From the NCBI GenBank assembly GCA_039919885.1, contig JBDSEV010000015.1:62001-126000 (forward strand): a stretch of 64,000 bases of DNA, written 5' to 3'. Below, in pieces: positions 50,721 to 58,932 of this stretch (the first letter of the stretch is position 1; each line of letters opens with the position of its first letter). A model generated the notes under the pieces. The model was not told the DNA's origin. It saw only the letters and a list, made by a program, of their open reading frames with translations, and did no database searches. Made by a program: the position numbers and the translations under genes. Source of the DNA: JACMLD01 sp039919885. GTDB lineage: Bacteria > Bacteroidota > Bacteroidia > Chitinophagales > Chitinophagaceae.

Positions 50721-51740
50721 ATGAATAAAAGAGTTTGTTTAAAAGACATTGCGGCTGCAGTAGGCGTTTCAACGGCGCTCGTCTCTTATGTACTCAATAA
50801 TAAGAAAGAAGGAAGGATAAATAAAAACGTAGCAGAGAAAATAAAGGCCACCGCGCAGGCGATGAGCTACCGTACCAACCAGATCGCAAAGAGCCTGAAA
50901 ACAAACCGCACCTACACCATCGGGCTGATACTGGCAGACATTTCCAACCCATTCTCCGCAGCACTGGCCCGTTTTATAGAAGATGAGGCAGCGAAATTTA
51001 ATTACACCGTCATTTTCGGCAGCTCAGATGAAAATCCGGAGAAATATAAAAAGATCCTCGATGCGCTCGTAAACCGCCAGGCGGACGGATTGATTTTATC
51101 ACCCCCGGAGCATGCGGAGCAGCAAATTCTACAGTTGCAACAGCAGCAAATTCCTTTTGTGCTGATAGACCGGTATTTTCCGGGTATAGAAACCAGTTAT
51201 GTGGCGCTCGATAATTACGAAGCTTCCTTTAAGGCTACGCAACACCTGATTGATTGTGGACACCGGCGTATCGGGATGATCAATTACGCTTCATCGCTTT
51301 TTCACCTGGCGGAAAGAACCCGTGGTTACCTCGCCGCGCTTAAAAAAAATGAAATTGATTTTATACCAGCCAACCTGCAGGAAGTAAAGATGCTGGCGTT
51401 GCAGGAAGAAACCGAAAACGCAGTAAGCCAGCTGCTGCAGGCCGGGCTGCCCGTCAGTGCTATTTTGTTTGGCTCCAATGTTATTGCTATGCATGCGGTA
51501 AAATACATTAACCAACAGCAATACCGTGTACCGGAAGATGTGGCACTCACCTGCTTTGATGAAACCGACGCATTTGATTTGTTTTACGCACCCCTCACCT
51601 GCATCCGGCAACCCGTAAAGCAAATGGGTGAGCTTGCTGTACAAATGTTATTAAGAAAAATTGAAGATACCAGCACCAGCACACAACAGGTTAGTTTGGA
51701 GGGAACCCTGATTACGCGGGAATCAAGTCGGATAAGTTAA
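50721..51740 (+). CDS. LacI family transcriptional regulator
   Basis: A 339-residue repressor. The N-terminal HTH reads KDIAAAVGVSTALVSYVLNN, followed by the hinge helix region NQIAKSLKTNRTYTIGLIL and a periplasmic-binding-like effector domain (SNPFSAALARFIEDEA, ADGLILSPPEH, HLIDCGHRRIGMI). It is divergent from the MGS-like-MFS pair and has a 24-bp palindrome with a central CG between them, so autoregulation and control of that pair are likely. The effector is probably a sugar or sugar acid. The same 9-bp half-site TGTTTAAAC occurs before the fucose operon. Confidence 0.9.
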   Translation: MNKRVCLKDIAAAVGVSTALVSYVLNNKKEGRINKNVAEKIKATAQAMSYRTNQIAKSLKTNRTYTIGLILADISNPFSAALARFIEDEAAKFNYTVIFGSSDENPEKYKKILDALVNRQADGLILSPPEHAEQQILQLQQQQIPFVLIDRYFPGIETSYVALDNYEASFKATQHLIDCGHRRIGMINYASSLFHLAERTRGYLAALKKNEIDFIPANLQEVKMLALQEETENAVSQLLQAGLPVSAILFGSNVIAMHAVKYINQQQYRVPEDVALTCFDETDAFDLFYAPLTCIRQPVKQMGELAVQMLLRKIEDTSTSTQQVSLEGTLITRESSRIS

Positions 51741-51866
51741 AAGGGGTTGACAGGTTTAAAAGTCAAAAGGCAAAAGGCAAAACCGGAGGAAAGTAAAGGT
51801 CTTACGTTTTCGGGTTTGGCCGCGAAACGGATTTTTACGTTTTAATTTTGACTTTTCACTTCGTAT

Positions 51867-52829
51867 TCATCGCTCCAGGTTGAACAAACTATCAACAAAT
51901 TCGTGCTTGTCAAATACCAGCAGGTCCTCCATTTTTTCACCCACCCCAATAAATTTAACCGGAATTTTAAACTGGTTTGCAATGGCAAGTACCACACCGC
52001 CTTTTGCCGTACCGTCCAGCTTCGTAATGGTAAGTGCCGTCACTTCCGTAGCGGCGGTAAAATGTTTGGCTTGTTCCAATGCATTCTGGCCCGTTGATCC
52101 ATCCAGTACCAGCATCACTTCATGGGGGGCATCCGGAATTACTTTTTGAATAACCCGCTTTATTTTGCCTAGTTCCTCCATGAGGTGGAGTTTGTTGTGC
52201 AACCGGCCTGCCGTATCAATAATAATCACCTCGCTGCCTTTTGCCACACCGCTTTGCACGGTGTCAAAAGCCACGGCCGCCGGATCGCTGCCCATGTCCT
52301 GCTTCACAATAGGAACACCGGCCCGTTCACTCCAGATGGTCAATTGTTCAACCGCCGCCGCCCTGAAAGTATCTGCCGCACCAAGTAGCACAGATTTCCC
52401 GCCTTTTTTAAAATTATTGGCCAGTTTACCGATAGTTGTGGTTTTACCCACCCCATTAACACCCACCACCAGGATAACATAAGGGTTGGCGGGCATTGGG
52501 GAAGTGAAGGTGTACTGACTGCCTGGCGCCGCATCTACCAACAGGGTTTCAATCTCCTGCTGCAGTATTTTGTTGAGGTCGCTGGTACTTACATATTTAT
52601 CTTTTGCCACCCGTTTTTCAATCCGGTCAATAATCTGAATAGTTGTGTCGATGCCCACATCGGCACTTACCAGTGCGTCTTCCAGGTTATCCAGCACTTC
52701 TTCATCTACCGTGCTTTTGCCCGCAATGGCCTTTGTAATCTTTGAAAGAAACCCCTCTTTGGTTTTTTGTAAGCCCTGGTCGAGCGTTTCTTTCTCTTTT
52801 TTGCCGAATAGTTTATCAAATAATCCCAT
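51867..52829 (-). CDS. ftsY: signal recognition particle receptor FtsY
   Basis: A 320-residue SRP receptor GTPase lacking the long acidic A-domain of E. coli FtsY, as is usual in Bacteroidota. The N domain is followed by the G domain: GVNGVGKTTTIGKLA (P-loop), DTFRAAAVEQL, VIIDTAGRL, TKLDGTAKGGV and GVGEKMEDLLVFD. It docks ribosome-SRP complexes at the membrane for co-translational targeting. It lies downstream of the rpmB-rpmG-DUF4295 cluster on the same strand, but a terminator separates them. A near-consensus -7 element (TACCTTTT) precedes it at about 52845. Confidence 0.95.
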   Translation of the reverse strand: MGLFDKLFGKKEKETLDQGLQKTKEGFLSKITKAIAGKSTVDEEVLDNLEDALVSADVGIDTTIQIIDRIEKRVAKDKYVSTSDLNKILQQEIETLLVDAAPGSQYTFTSPMPANPYVILVVGVNGVGKTTTIGKLANNFKKGGKSVLLGAADTFRAAAVEQLTIWSERAGVPIVKQDMGSDPAAVAFDTVQSGVAKGSEVIIIDTAGRLHNKLHLMEELGKIKRVIQKVIPDAPHEVMLVLDGSTGQNALEQAKHFTAATEVTALTITKLDGTAKGGVVLAIANQFKIPVKFIGVGEKMEDLLVFDKHEFVDSLFNLER

Positions 52830-53024
52830 AATTAAGGTTTAAGGTAAAAGGTAGCATAGACACGGGGTGAAGCAACAAGAACATTCCGCCGAAAAACCGT
52901 TTGTGGCACAAACCCTCCGCCCGGCACCCATTCTATTACAAACATAACCAAAGCGCTGCGCAAACGGTTCCTTCACAGGCATTTTTCGTAACCGCGACGT
53001 TTTCACTTAATGCCTGTTTAAAAC

Positions 53025-53062
53025 AGAAAAAGCCGTTCCGAAGAAATTCAGAACAGCTTTTA
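53025..53062 (-). terminator. terminator after the rpmB-rpmG-DUF4295 operon
   Basis: On the minus strand AAAAGCTGTTCTGAA and TTCGGAACGGCTTTT form a stem with two internal mismatches and a short loop, followed by TCTGTTTT. It lies 18 bp after the DUF4295 stop. Confidence 0.75.
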
Positions 53063-53080
53063 ATATCGTACAACCGGCAA

Positions 53081-53251
53081 TTATTTAGCTGCCAGAAATT
53101 CTTTCACTTTGTCTTTGTGCACAATCGCTTCTTTAAAAGTATAAGCGCCGGACTTAGGGCTACGGATAGCCTTGATCACTTTTGTCCAGTTTTTTGCATC
53201 GGCAGATGCTTTTAAATCTTTTTTCTGCGCGGTCTTAGCTGCTTTTGCCAT
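53081..53251 (-). CDS. DUF4295 family small protein
   Basis: A 56-residue basic protein: MAKAAKTAQKKDLKASADAK, then NWTKVIKAIRSPKSGAYTFK, then EAIVHKDKVKEFLAAK and stop. The SPKSGAYTFKEAIVHKDxVK core is that of DUF4295, a family encoded next to rpmB and rpmG in Bacteroidota. Position and basic charge suggest a ribosome-associated role, but none has been established that I know of. It follows rpmG after 29 bp and ends the operon before a terminator. Confidence 0.9.
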   Translation of the reverse strand: MAKAAKTAQKKDLKASADAKNWTKVIKAIRSPKSGAYTFKEAIVHKDKVKEFLAAK

Positions 53252-53280
53252 GACGAAATATAATTAAAAGATGAGTTAAA

Positions 53281-53463
53281 TTACTTGATTTCTTTGTGTA
53301 CAGTTACCTTTTTCAGGATCGCATTGAATTTCTTCAATTCGATACGTTCAGGGGTATTTTTTTTATTCTTTACGGTAATGTAACGGCTGGTACCCGGTTT
53401 GCCGCTGGTTTTGTGTTCTGTACATTCCAGGATAACCTGTACCCTGTTTCCTTTCTTTGCCAT
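53281..53463 (-). CDS. rpmG: 50S ribosomal protein L33
   Basis: A 60-residue L33 of the cysteine-free type: KGNRVQVILECTEHKTSGKPG (its single Cys is not part of a zinc ribbon), then SRYITVKNKKNTPERIELKKF. It binds 23S rRNA in the large subunit near the E site. It is the middle gene of the rpmB-rpmG-DUF4295 operon. Because it lacks the CxxC pairs, the protein does not depend on zinc. Confidence 0.95.
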   Translation of the reverse strand: MAKKGNRVQVILECTEHKTSGKPGTSRYITVKNKKNTPERIELKKFNAILKKVTVHKEIK

Positions 53464-53493
53464 TGTTAGGGAAATTTAATTAGTTTGTATTAC

Positions 53494-53730
53494 TTATATA
53501 TGTGTTCCTTTAGCCCTCAATTCCTTTACCACGGTATACAGACCTTTCTTATTAATCGTGCGTATGCCATCCGTCGTTAACTTCAGCGTAATCCACTTAT
53601 CTTCTTCTGCAAGAAAGAAACGCTTTGTTTGCAGGTTGGGCAAAAAACGACGCTTGGTTTTTATATTCGAGTGAGACACTTTGTTCCCCGTTACCGGAAC
53701 CTTACCGGTTACCTGACATACTCTGGCCAT
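53494..53730 (-). CDS. rpmB: 50S ribosomal protein L28
   Basis: A 78-residue L28 starting MARVCQVTGKVPVTGNKVSHSN; Met at 53730 matches family starts, three codons after the first possible Met. The later part IKTKRRFLPNLQTKRFF and the C-terminal GIRTINKKGLYTVVKEL are typical. First gene of the operon, with a consensus promoter directly upstream. The CxxC zinc-ribbon of some L28 proteins is absent. Confidence 0.95.
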   Translation of the reverse strand: MARVCQVTGKVPVTGNKVSHSNIKTKRRFLPNLQTKRFFLAEEDKWITLKLTTDGIRTINKKGLYTVVKELRAKGTHI

Positions 53731-53751
53731 GATGTACAAAATTTAGGACGG

Positions 53752-53784
53752 CAAAGGTAGGGAAAGGCTACCAATTATCACAAA
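53752..53784 (-). promoter_or_regulatory. promoter for rpmB-rpmG-DUF4295
   Basis: On the minus strand TTTG (53784-53781), 21 nt, and a perfect TACCTTTG (53759-53752), 22 bp before the rpmB start. Confidence 0.75.
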
Positions 53785-54038
53785 GAAAATCAAGGTTTTT
53801 CGTTAACTGGCCGGGCAGGACTGGAAACCGCTTGAGTTTACCCCAGAAATAATGCGCTGCGGCGGCATTTCTAAGGGCTAAAACAAGGTTTAGCGCTTTT
53901 TCAATTATTTTCATTTTTTTATGCTACCTCATTTTTAATTAGCAGTGCCCGTGCGGAAATAATAATTAATTAATTTCAATTGCCAGGCTGTCTTTTACCT
54001 TGCGTAAAACGGCCCAATATATGAACGGAGGGATAAAT
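53785..54038. other. intergenic region before ppk
   Basis: An AT-rich region with a short GC-rich segment at about 53850. No gene and no full promoter consensus was recognised. A strong Shine-Dalgarno-like GGAGGG at 54027-54032 precedes the ATG at 54039 and decides that start; such sites are uncommon in this window. Confidence 0.5.
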
Positions 54039-56174
54039 ATGAAGAAAAAAACAATTACGAGAGATATCAGCTGGCTTTCATTTAATGCCCGTGTTTTACA
54101 GGAAGCTGCTGATAACACGGTTCCGCTGAAAGAACGAATTAAATTCCTTGGTATCTTTTCTAACAATACGGATGAATTTTTCAGGGTGCGCGTGGCCACC
54201 CTCAAACGGATGATTGAGTTGGAAAACAAAACGCATAAGGCCAAAGCCAATATGCACATGGAAGAAAGCCCGGAAAAAATTCTGGAGGAAATCCAGTTGA
54301 TTGTACTCCGGCAGCAAAATGAATTTAACCGCGTTTGGGAAGAAATTACCGGTGAGCTGCAGAAAGAAAAAATATTTTTAGTAACTGAAAAACAGTTGAA
54401 CCGGGAACAGAAAGTATTTGTGCAAAGGCATTTTGAAGAAGAAGTACGCTCCAATATTATTCCCCTGATGATAGAAAACATTCCGCAAGTGCCTTACCTG
54501 CGCGATAAATCCATCTACCTGGGCGTGGTGATGTCTTCCAGGAAAAGTGGGTACAAGCAAAAATATGCGCTTATAGAAATTCCGAGCCGGGCACTGGGAC
54601 GCTTTATCCTGCTGCCCTCCGCCCCCGGCGAGCAGCACATCATTCTGCTGGAAGACATCGTCCGCTTTAACCTGCCTTCCATTTTCTCTTATTTTGCTTT
54701 TGACAAATTTGATTCCTGGATATTTAAGGTAACAAGGGATGCGGAAATAGATATTGATAACGACGTCTCTACCACACTCATTCAGAAAATAGAAAAAGGT
54801 ATCAAAAACCGGCGGCGGGGTAAACCGGTTCGGTTTGTGTACGACAGGGAAATTGATGCCGGGCTGCTGGAATTCCTCATGCGCAAAATGAACATGAGTA
54901 AAAAAGACAACCTTATACCCGGTGGCCGCATTCATAATTTCCGGCATTTTATGGATTTTCCCGATATCATCCCTAAGAAAAGCCAGCGTAAAAAACCTTT
55001 CACGCATCCACTGCTGATGGGTACCAAACGCGTAACAGATGTGGTGTTGGAAAAAGACATTTTACTGAGTTTCCCCTACCACTCTTATAATGGCGTGCTG
55101 GATATGCTGCGCGAAGCCGCCATGGACCCGCACGTTACCGCCATCAAAGTAACGGCCTACCGGCTGGCATCTAACTCCAAAGTGATTAATGCGCTTGTAA
55201 ATGCCGTTAGAAATGGCAAGCAGGTTACCGTTATGATGGAGCTAAGGGCGCGGTTCGATGAAGAAGCCAACCTTGAATGGAAAGAACGGCTGGAAGAGGA
55301 AGGCGTAAAAGTGCTGATTGGCTTACCAAACATGAAAGTGCATGCTAAATTATGCCTTATTAAAAAAAGGGTTAATAATTACACAACCCATTACGGCTTT
55401 GTGAGTACAGGCAACCTGAATGAAAAAACGGCTACTATATACGGCGATCAGTGCCTGCTGACTTCAAACAGGGCCATCATGGCCGATGTAAACAAGATCT
55501 TCTTATACCTTGAAAAGCCCAAAGAAGGAGAAAAATACATCAGCGCCTGCAAAACGCTTATCCCCTGCCCTACCGGCCTGCGTACCCATTTGCTGAGAAT
55601 GATACAAAAAGAAATAAGGCTGGCAGAAAAAGGAAAGCCTGCTTCCATTACCCTCAAAGTAAATTCACTGTCTGATGAAGAATTGATTTTTAAACTCTAT
55701 GAAGCTGCGAAAGCGGGCGTGGCATTAAAACTGATTGTAAGAGGCATTTTTTGTATGTATACAGAAAATAAAAAATTTATTATTCCTGTAAAGGCCATTA
55801 GTATTGTAGATGAATACCTGGAACATGCCAGAATTTTTATTTTTAACAATGGTGGAAAAGAAAGGGTTTTTATTTCCTCCGCAGATTGGATGGTAAGAAA
55901 TATTGATCACCGGCTGGAAGTTACTTGTCCTATTTTCAACAGTGATATTAAGAAAGTGTTGAAAACTATTCTCGATATTCAGTTGAATGCTAATGTGAAA
56001 GCCAGAATTTTGAACAATGAGCTCAGCAATGAATATGTGAAGTCAAACGGAAAAAAAGTTCGTGCACAGGTGGAAATATACAATTACCTGCACAGCACCG
56101 TAAAAAGTGTTCTGCCGGAGACCGAAACAAAAGAACCCCTGATGCCGGCAGTTGTTTATCCCGGTATCATGTAA
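54039..56174 (+). CDS. ppk: polyphosphate kinase 1
   Basis: A 711-residue PPK1 that reversibly makes polyphosphate from ATP. All four domains are recognisable: N-terminal DISWLSFNARVLQEA and FLGIFSNNTDEFFRVR, the head domain, and the two C-terminal domains carrying VKVHAKLCLIKK (autophosphorylated His) and SADWMVRNIDHRLEVTCPI (second catalytic His). The ATG at 54039 follows a GGAGGG site by about 6 nt; in-frame ATG at 54021 and TTG at 54000 are alternatives. It is followed by the Ppx/GppA gene after 46 bp, a polyphosphate turnover pair. Confidence 0.94.
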   Translation: MKKKTITRDISWLSFNARVLQEAADNTVPLKERIKFLGIFSNNTDEFFRVRVATLKRMIELENKTHKAKANMHMEESPEKILEEIQLIVLRQQNEFNRVWEEITGELQKEKIFLVTEKQLNREQKVFVQRHFEEEVRSNIIPLMIENIPQVPYLRDKSIYLGVVMSSRKSGYKQKYALIEIPSRALGRFILLPSAPGEQHIILLEDIVRFNLPSIFSYFAFDKFDSWIFKVTRDAEIDIDNDVSTTLIQKIEKGIKNRRRGKPVRFVYDREIDAGLLEFLMRKMNMSKKDNLIPGGRIHNFRHFMDFPDIIPKKSQRKKPFTHPLLMGTKRVTDVVLEKDILLSFPYHSYNGVLDMLREAAMDPHVTAIKVTAYRLASNSKVINALVNAVRNGKQVTVMMELRARFDEEANLEWKERLEEEGVKVLIGLPNMKVHAKLCLIKKRVNNYTTHYGFVSTGNLNEKTATIYGDQCLLTSNRAIMADVNKIFLYLEKPKEGEKYISACKTLIPCPTGLRTHLLRMIQKEIRLAEKGKPASITLKVNSLSDEELIFKLYEAAKAGVALKLIVRGIFCMYTENKKFIIPVKAISIVDEYLEHARIFIFNNGGKERVFISSADWMVRNIDHRLEVTCPIFNSDIKKVLKTILDIQLNANVKARILNNELSNEYVKSNGKKVRAQVEIYNYLHSTVKSVLPETETKEPLMPAVVYPGIM

Positions 56175-56220
56175 TACGGTCGGGTCAATAAAACGAAATC
56201 ATCCTTAAAACTACTACACA

Positions 56221-57117
56221 TTGAGACTGGCAGCAATTGATATTGGAAGTAACGCAGCCCGGCTGCTGATTGCTGACGTACTAAGAAACGCCGAAGGCAA
56301 ACCCGATTTTAACAAACTCAACCTTATACGGGTACCTTTAAGGCTCGGGTTCGACGTGTTTGAGAAAAAAGAAATTTCTCCGGAAAAAATTGAGATGATC
56401 TTACAAACCATGATGGCCTACAAGTGCCTGATTGATGTGTATTCCGTAAAGCATCTGAAAGCGTGCGCCACTTCGGCGATGCGCGACGCAGTCAATTCAC
56501 CCGAAATAATAGAACGTGTAAAAAAAGAAACCGGCATAGAAATAAAAGTTATCAGTGGTGATGAAGAGGCTTCCGTAATTTATGAAAACCACGTGGCTGA
56601 AAACCTGGATAAAGACCATTCTTATCTGTATATCGACGTAGGCGGAGGAAGTACCGAAATAACTTTCTTCAGCCAGAACCAATTGGTCTTCAAACAGTCT
56701 TTTAATATTGGCACCATCCGCCTGCTGAAAAACCAGGTAACAGAAACGCACTGGGATGAGTTAAAAGAATACATCCGCGACAAAATAAAAGGACATAAAG
56801 AAGTAGTTGCTATCGGCACCGGTGGAAATATTAATAAGGTTTTTTCCATGTCGAAAAAGAAAGATGGCAAGCCGCTTCCCCTGGAGTTGCTGAAAGATTA
56901 TTACAAAGAGCTCGGCAGCTTTTCTCTATATGCGCGCATGCGGGCCTATAACCTGCGTGAAGACCGGGCCGATGTAATTTTACCCGCCATCCAGATATAC
57001 ATTAATGTAATGCGCTGGGCATCCATTGAAGAAATTTACGTACCCAAAATAGGCCTGGCAGACGGGCTTTTGCATACCTTGTACGATGATGTAAGATTGA
57101 AAGAAACTTTTGTCTAA
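56221..57117 (+). CDS. ppx: Ppx/GppA exopolyphosphatase-like phosphatase
   Basis: A 298-residue ASKHA-fold phosphatase. RLAAIDIGSNAARLLIADV (phosphate-1 loop) at the start, SAMRDAVNSPEIIERV, SGDEEASVIYENHV, IDVGGGSTEITFF (phosphate-2 loop) and AIGTGGNINKVF are the family motifs. It starts with TTG at 56221, since no ATG precedes the conserved N-terminus. It would degrade polyphosphate or pppGpp. The short form lacks the C-terminal HD-like domain of E. coli Ppx. It is co-directional with ppk (46-bp gap) and lies 28 bp before panB. Confidence 0.9.
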   Translation: MRLAAIDIGSNAARLLIADVLRNAEGKPDFNKLNLIRVPLRLGFDVFEKKEISPEKIEMILQTMMAYKCLIDVYSVKHLKACATSAMRDAVNSPEIIERVKKETGIEIKVISGDEEASVIYENHVAENLDKDHSYLYIDVGGGSTEITFFSQNQLVFKQSFNIGTIRLLKNQVTETHWDELKEYIRDKIKGHKEVVAIGTGGNINKVFSMSKKKDGKPLPLELLKDYYKELGSFSLYARMRAYNLREDRADVILPAIQIYINVMRWASIEEIYVPKIGLADGLLHTLYDDVRLKETFV

Positions 57118-57145
57118 CACTATCTCAGGAATTCAAAACGCAGGC

Positions 57146-57961
57146 ATGTCAACACACAAAGAAGTAAAAAAAATAACAACCCACACGCTGCAAAAAATGA
57201 AAGATGCGGGAGAAAAAATTGCCATGATAACGGCATATGATTTTTCTTTTGCGAAGATCTTTGACGCGGCGGGCATTGACATTATACTGGTGGGCGATTC
57301 TGCCAGCAATGTAATGGCTGGGCATGAAACCACCCTACCCATTACACTCGACCAGATGTTATACCACGCTTCCTCCGTGGTTCGGGGCGCGGAGCGCTGC
57401 CTGATTGTAGTTGATCTGCCATTTGGGTCTTACCAGGGAAACTCAAAAGAAGCGCTCAATTCTACCATCCGAATCATGAAAGAAACCGGTGCCCATTCCA
57501 TTAAACTGGAAGGCGGCGAAGAAGTGCTTGAATCCATCAGGCGAATTATCCTGTCCGGTGTACCAGTAATGGGTCACCTCGGATTAACCCCCCAATCCAT
57601 TTATAAGTTTGGCACTTATACCGTGCGTGCCAAAGAAGAAGCAGAAGCAGCCAAGTTAAAAAAGGATGCTTTGCTATTGCAGGAAGCCGGTTGTTTTGCC
57701 CTTGTGCTGGAAAAAATTCCAGCGGCGCTGGCCAGGGAAGTCTCCGAAAGCCTGCGAATACCAACGATTGGTATCGGCGCCGGCAAACATTGCGACGGGC
57801 AAGTGCTGGTGATGCATGATATGCTGGGCATCAACACCGAATTTAAACCACGTTTTCTACGCAAATACCTGGATCTGTTTACCGCTGTAACAGGAGCCGT
57901 GCAGCATTATGTTAAAGATGTTAAGACAAGTGATTTTCCGAGCGACAACGAACAATACTAA
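57146..57961 (+). CDS. panB: 3-methyl-2-oxobutanoate hydroxymethyltransferase
   Basis: A 271-residue ketopantoate hydroxymethyltransferase, the first step of pantothenate and CoA synthesis, using 5,10-methylene-tetrahydrofolate. AMITAYDFSFAKIFDAAGID, LVGDSASNVMAGHETTLPITLDQM (Mg ligand Asp), DLPFGSYQ, SIKLEGGEE, PVMGHLGLTPQS and IGIGAGKHCDGQVLVMHDMLG are diagnostic. The ATG at 57146 is preferred; the frame from 57110 begins at a TTG inside ppx. Expression with ppk-ppx is likely from spacing. Confidence 0.95.
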   Translation: MSTHKEVKKITTHTLQKMKDAGEKIAMITAYDFSFAKIFDAAGIDIILVGDSASNVMAGHETTLPITLDQMLYHASSVVRGAERCLIVVDLPFGSYQGNSKEALNSTIRIMKETGAHSIKLEGGEEVLESIRRIILSGVPVMGHLGLTPQSIYKFGTYTVRAKEEAEAAKLKKDALLLQEAGCFALVLEKIPAALAREVSESLRIPTIGIGAGKHCDGQVLVMHDMLGINTEFKPRFLRKYLDLFTAVTGAVQHYVKDVKTSDFPSDNEQY

Positions 57962-58044
57962 AAGGCTGGCTGGTGAGCGGCAGAATGACATCCGCCGTAT
58001 CTTTTAAATTTCACCCGCGCCCCGTTACTTTTCCTTTTGTGAGT

Positions 58045-58065
58045 TTGTATACAGCGGGTATACAA
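58045..58065. repeat. short inverted repeat between panB and the secreted protein gene
   Basis: TTGTATAC / GTATACAA, a perfect 8-bp pair around AGCGG. It lies between convergent genes. Without a T-run it is a weak terminator candidate or a protein-binding site. Confidence 0.35.
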
Positions 58066-58131
58066 TCTTAACCGCATATTAAGCTTCCTCATTCAACCGC
58101 CGTAGTCATGGATGCCCTTGTGAGGTTTTGC

Positions 58132-58587
58132 TTACTTTACTAATTTTTTATCGCTTAATGCATCTGCATCCAGCACATCGTACATCTTCACGTTTGAATA
58201 TTTTACCTGTATATTTTTGTACAATGTACTGCAGGGCGTGGGTGCCGTTACATTTTCAGCAATTTTGATTTTGGTATAGAAAAAAGCCTTCATGTGCTTT
58301 TTCTCTTTTTCCAGCACGCTGGTAGCAGTCGCAAAATCTGCTGATAATTCTCCGTTGTTAGTGCTTTGTGCAAATACGGCAATTAATTTTTCGTTTTCGT
58401 TATTTGATGCAACCCGTAAAATCTGGCAGGCACAAACTTTCGCCCTGTCGGCTTCAAACAAAGATTTTTGTTCTTTTAAAAGTGCTGAAAATGATTTGGG
58501 GAAAATAACGTTGGTGGGTGTTCCGGAACCGGCAAAAGTTGCATTGAACAAAACGATGGCGATGGCCAGGGTAATGAAAAATTTCAT
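58132..58587 (-). CDS. small exported protein of unknown function
   Basis: A 151-residue protein with a signal peptide (MKFFITLAIAIVLFNATFAG). The mature part has no recognised domain. It contains KVCACQILRVASNNENEKLI and TAPTPCSTLYKNIQVKYSNVKMYDVLDADAL, with three cysteines. The 58587 start is well defined by the signal. It is divergent from the LytS/LytTR pair. A terminator-like hairpin sits in its upstream region. The function is unknown. Confidence 0.6.
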   Translation of the reverse strand: MKFFITLAIAIVLFNATFAGSGTPTNVIFPKSFSALLKEQKSLFEADRAKVCACQILRVASNNENEKLIAVFAQSTNNGELSADFATATSVLEKEKKHMKAFFYTKIKIAENVTAPTPCSTLYKNIQVKYSNVKMYDVLDADALSDKKLVK

Positions 58588-58932
58588 GGTACGAAGGGGT
58601 TATCAAGTTTACAAAAGGGTTACGGTTTTTTGGGGAGATTGAACTTGATAAAACCATCTGCTAGAAAATAAAAAAACCTGCAGATGCAGGTCTTTCATTG
58701 GGGGCTTGGATGACGTAAAACTTGCAAAAAAATTTTAAACCGCATAGCTTTTTGACAATTAATTTTTAATTTATTTAACATTGACTGGTTATCAGACGCT
58801 TGGAAACGCGCATTTTCATCCATTGACCGATTAAAACAGTGTTTTACACTATTTTATTTTATGATCCGTGGGCCTATCTCTACCTTGAACGGTATTTAAT
58901 GCACAAATACGCATGCTATTGACAATGACAAG
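58588..58932. other. divergent intergenic region between secreted protein gene and LytS-type kinase gene
   Basis: Apart from the hairpin at 58670-58692, a small perfect palindrome AGTGT-TTT-ACACT lies near 58838 and a partial -7 box (TACCTTGA) near 58880, both in front of the kinase gene. No gene was recognised. Confidence 0.35.
58670..58692 (-). terminator. terminator-like hairpin in the leader of the small secreted protein gene
   Basis: On the minus strand ACCTGC / GCAGGT with a 4-nt loop is followed by seven Ts. It lies about 85 bp before the start of the gene at 58587 and so could act as an attenuator. Confidence 0.5.

Noticed and set aside
53740..54038. Possible tRNA or small RNA before ppk
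   Set aside because: No cloverleaf or T-loop signature (GTTCRANNC) could be found; only the rpmB promoter and a Shine-Dalgarno site are supported.
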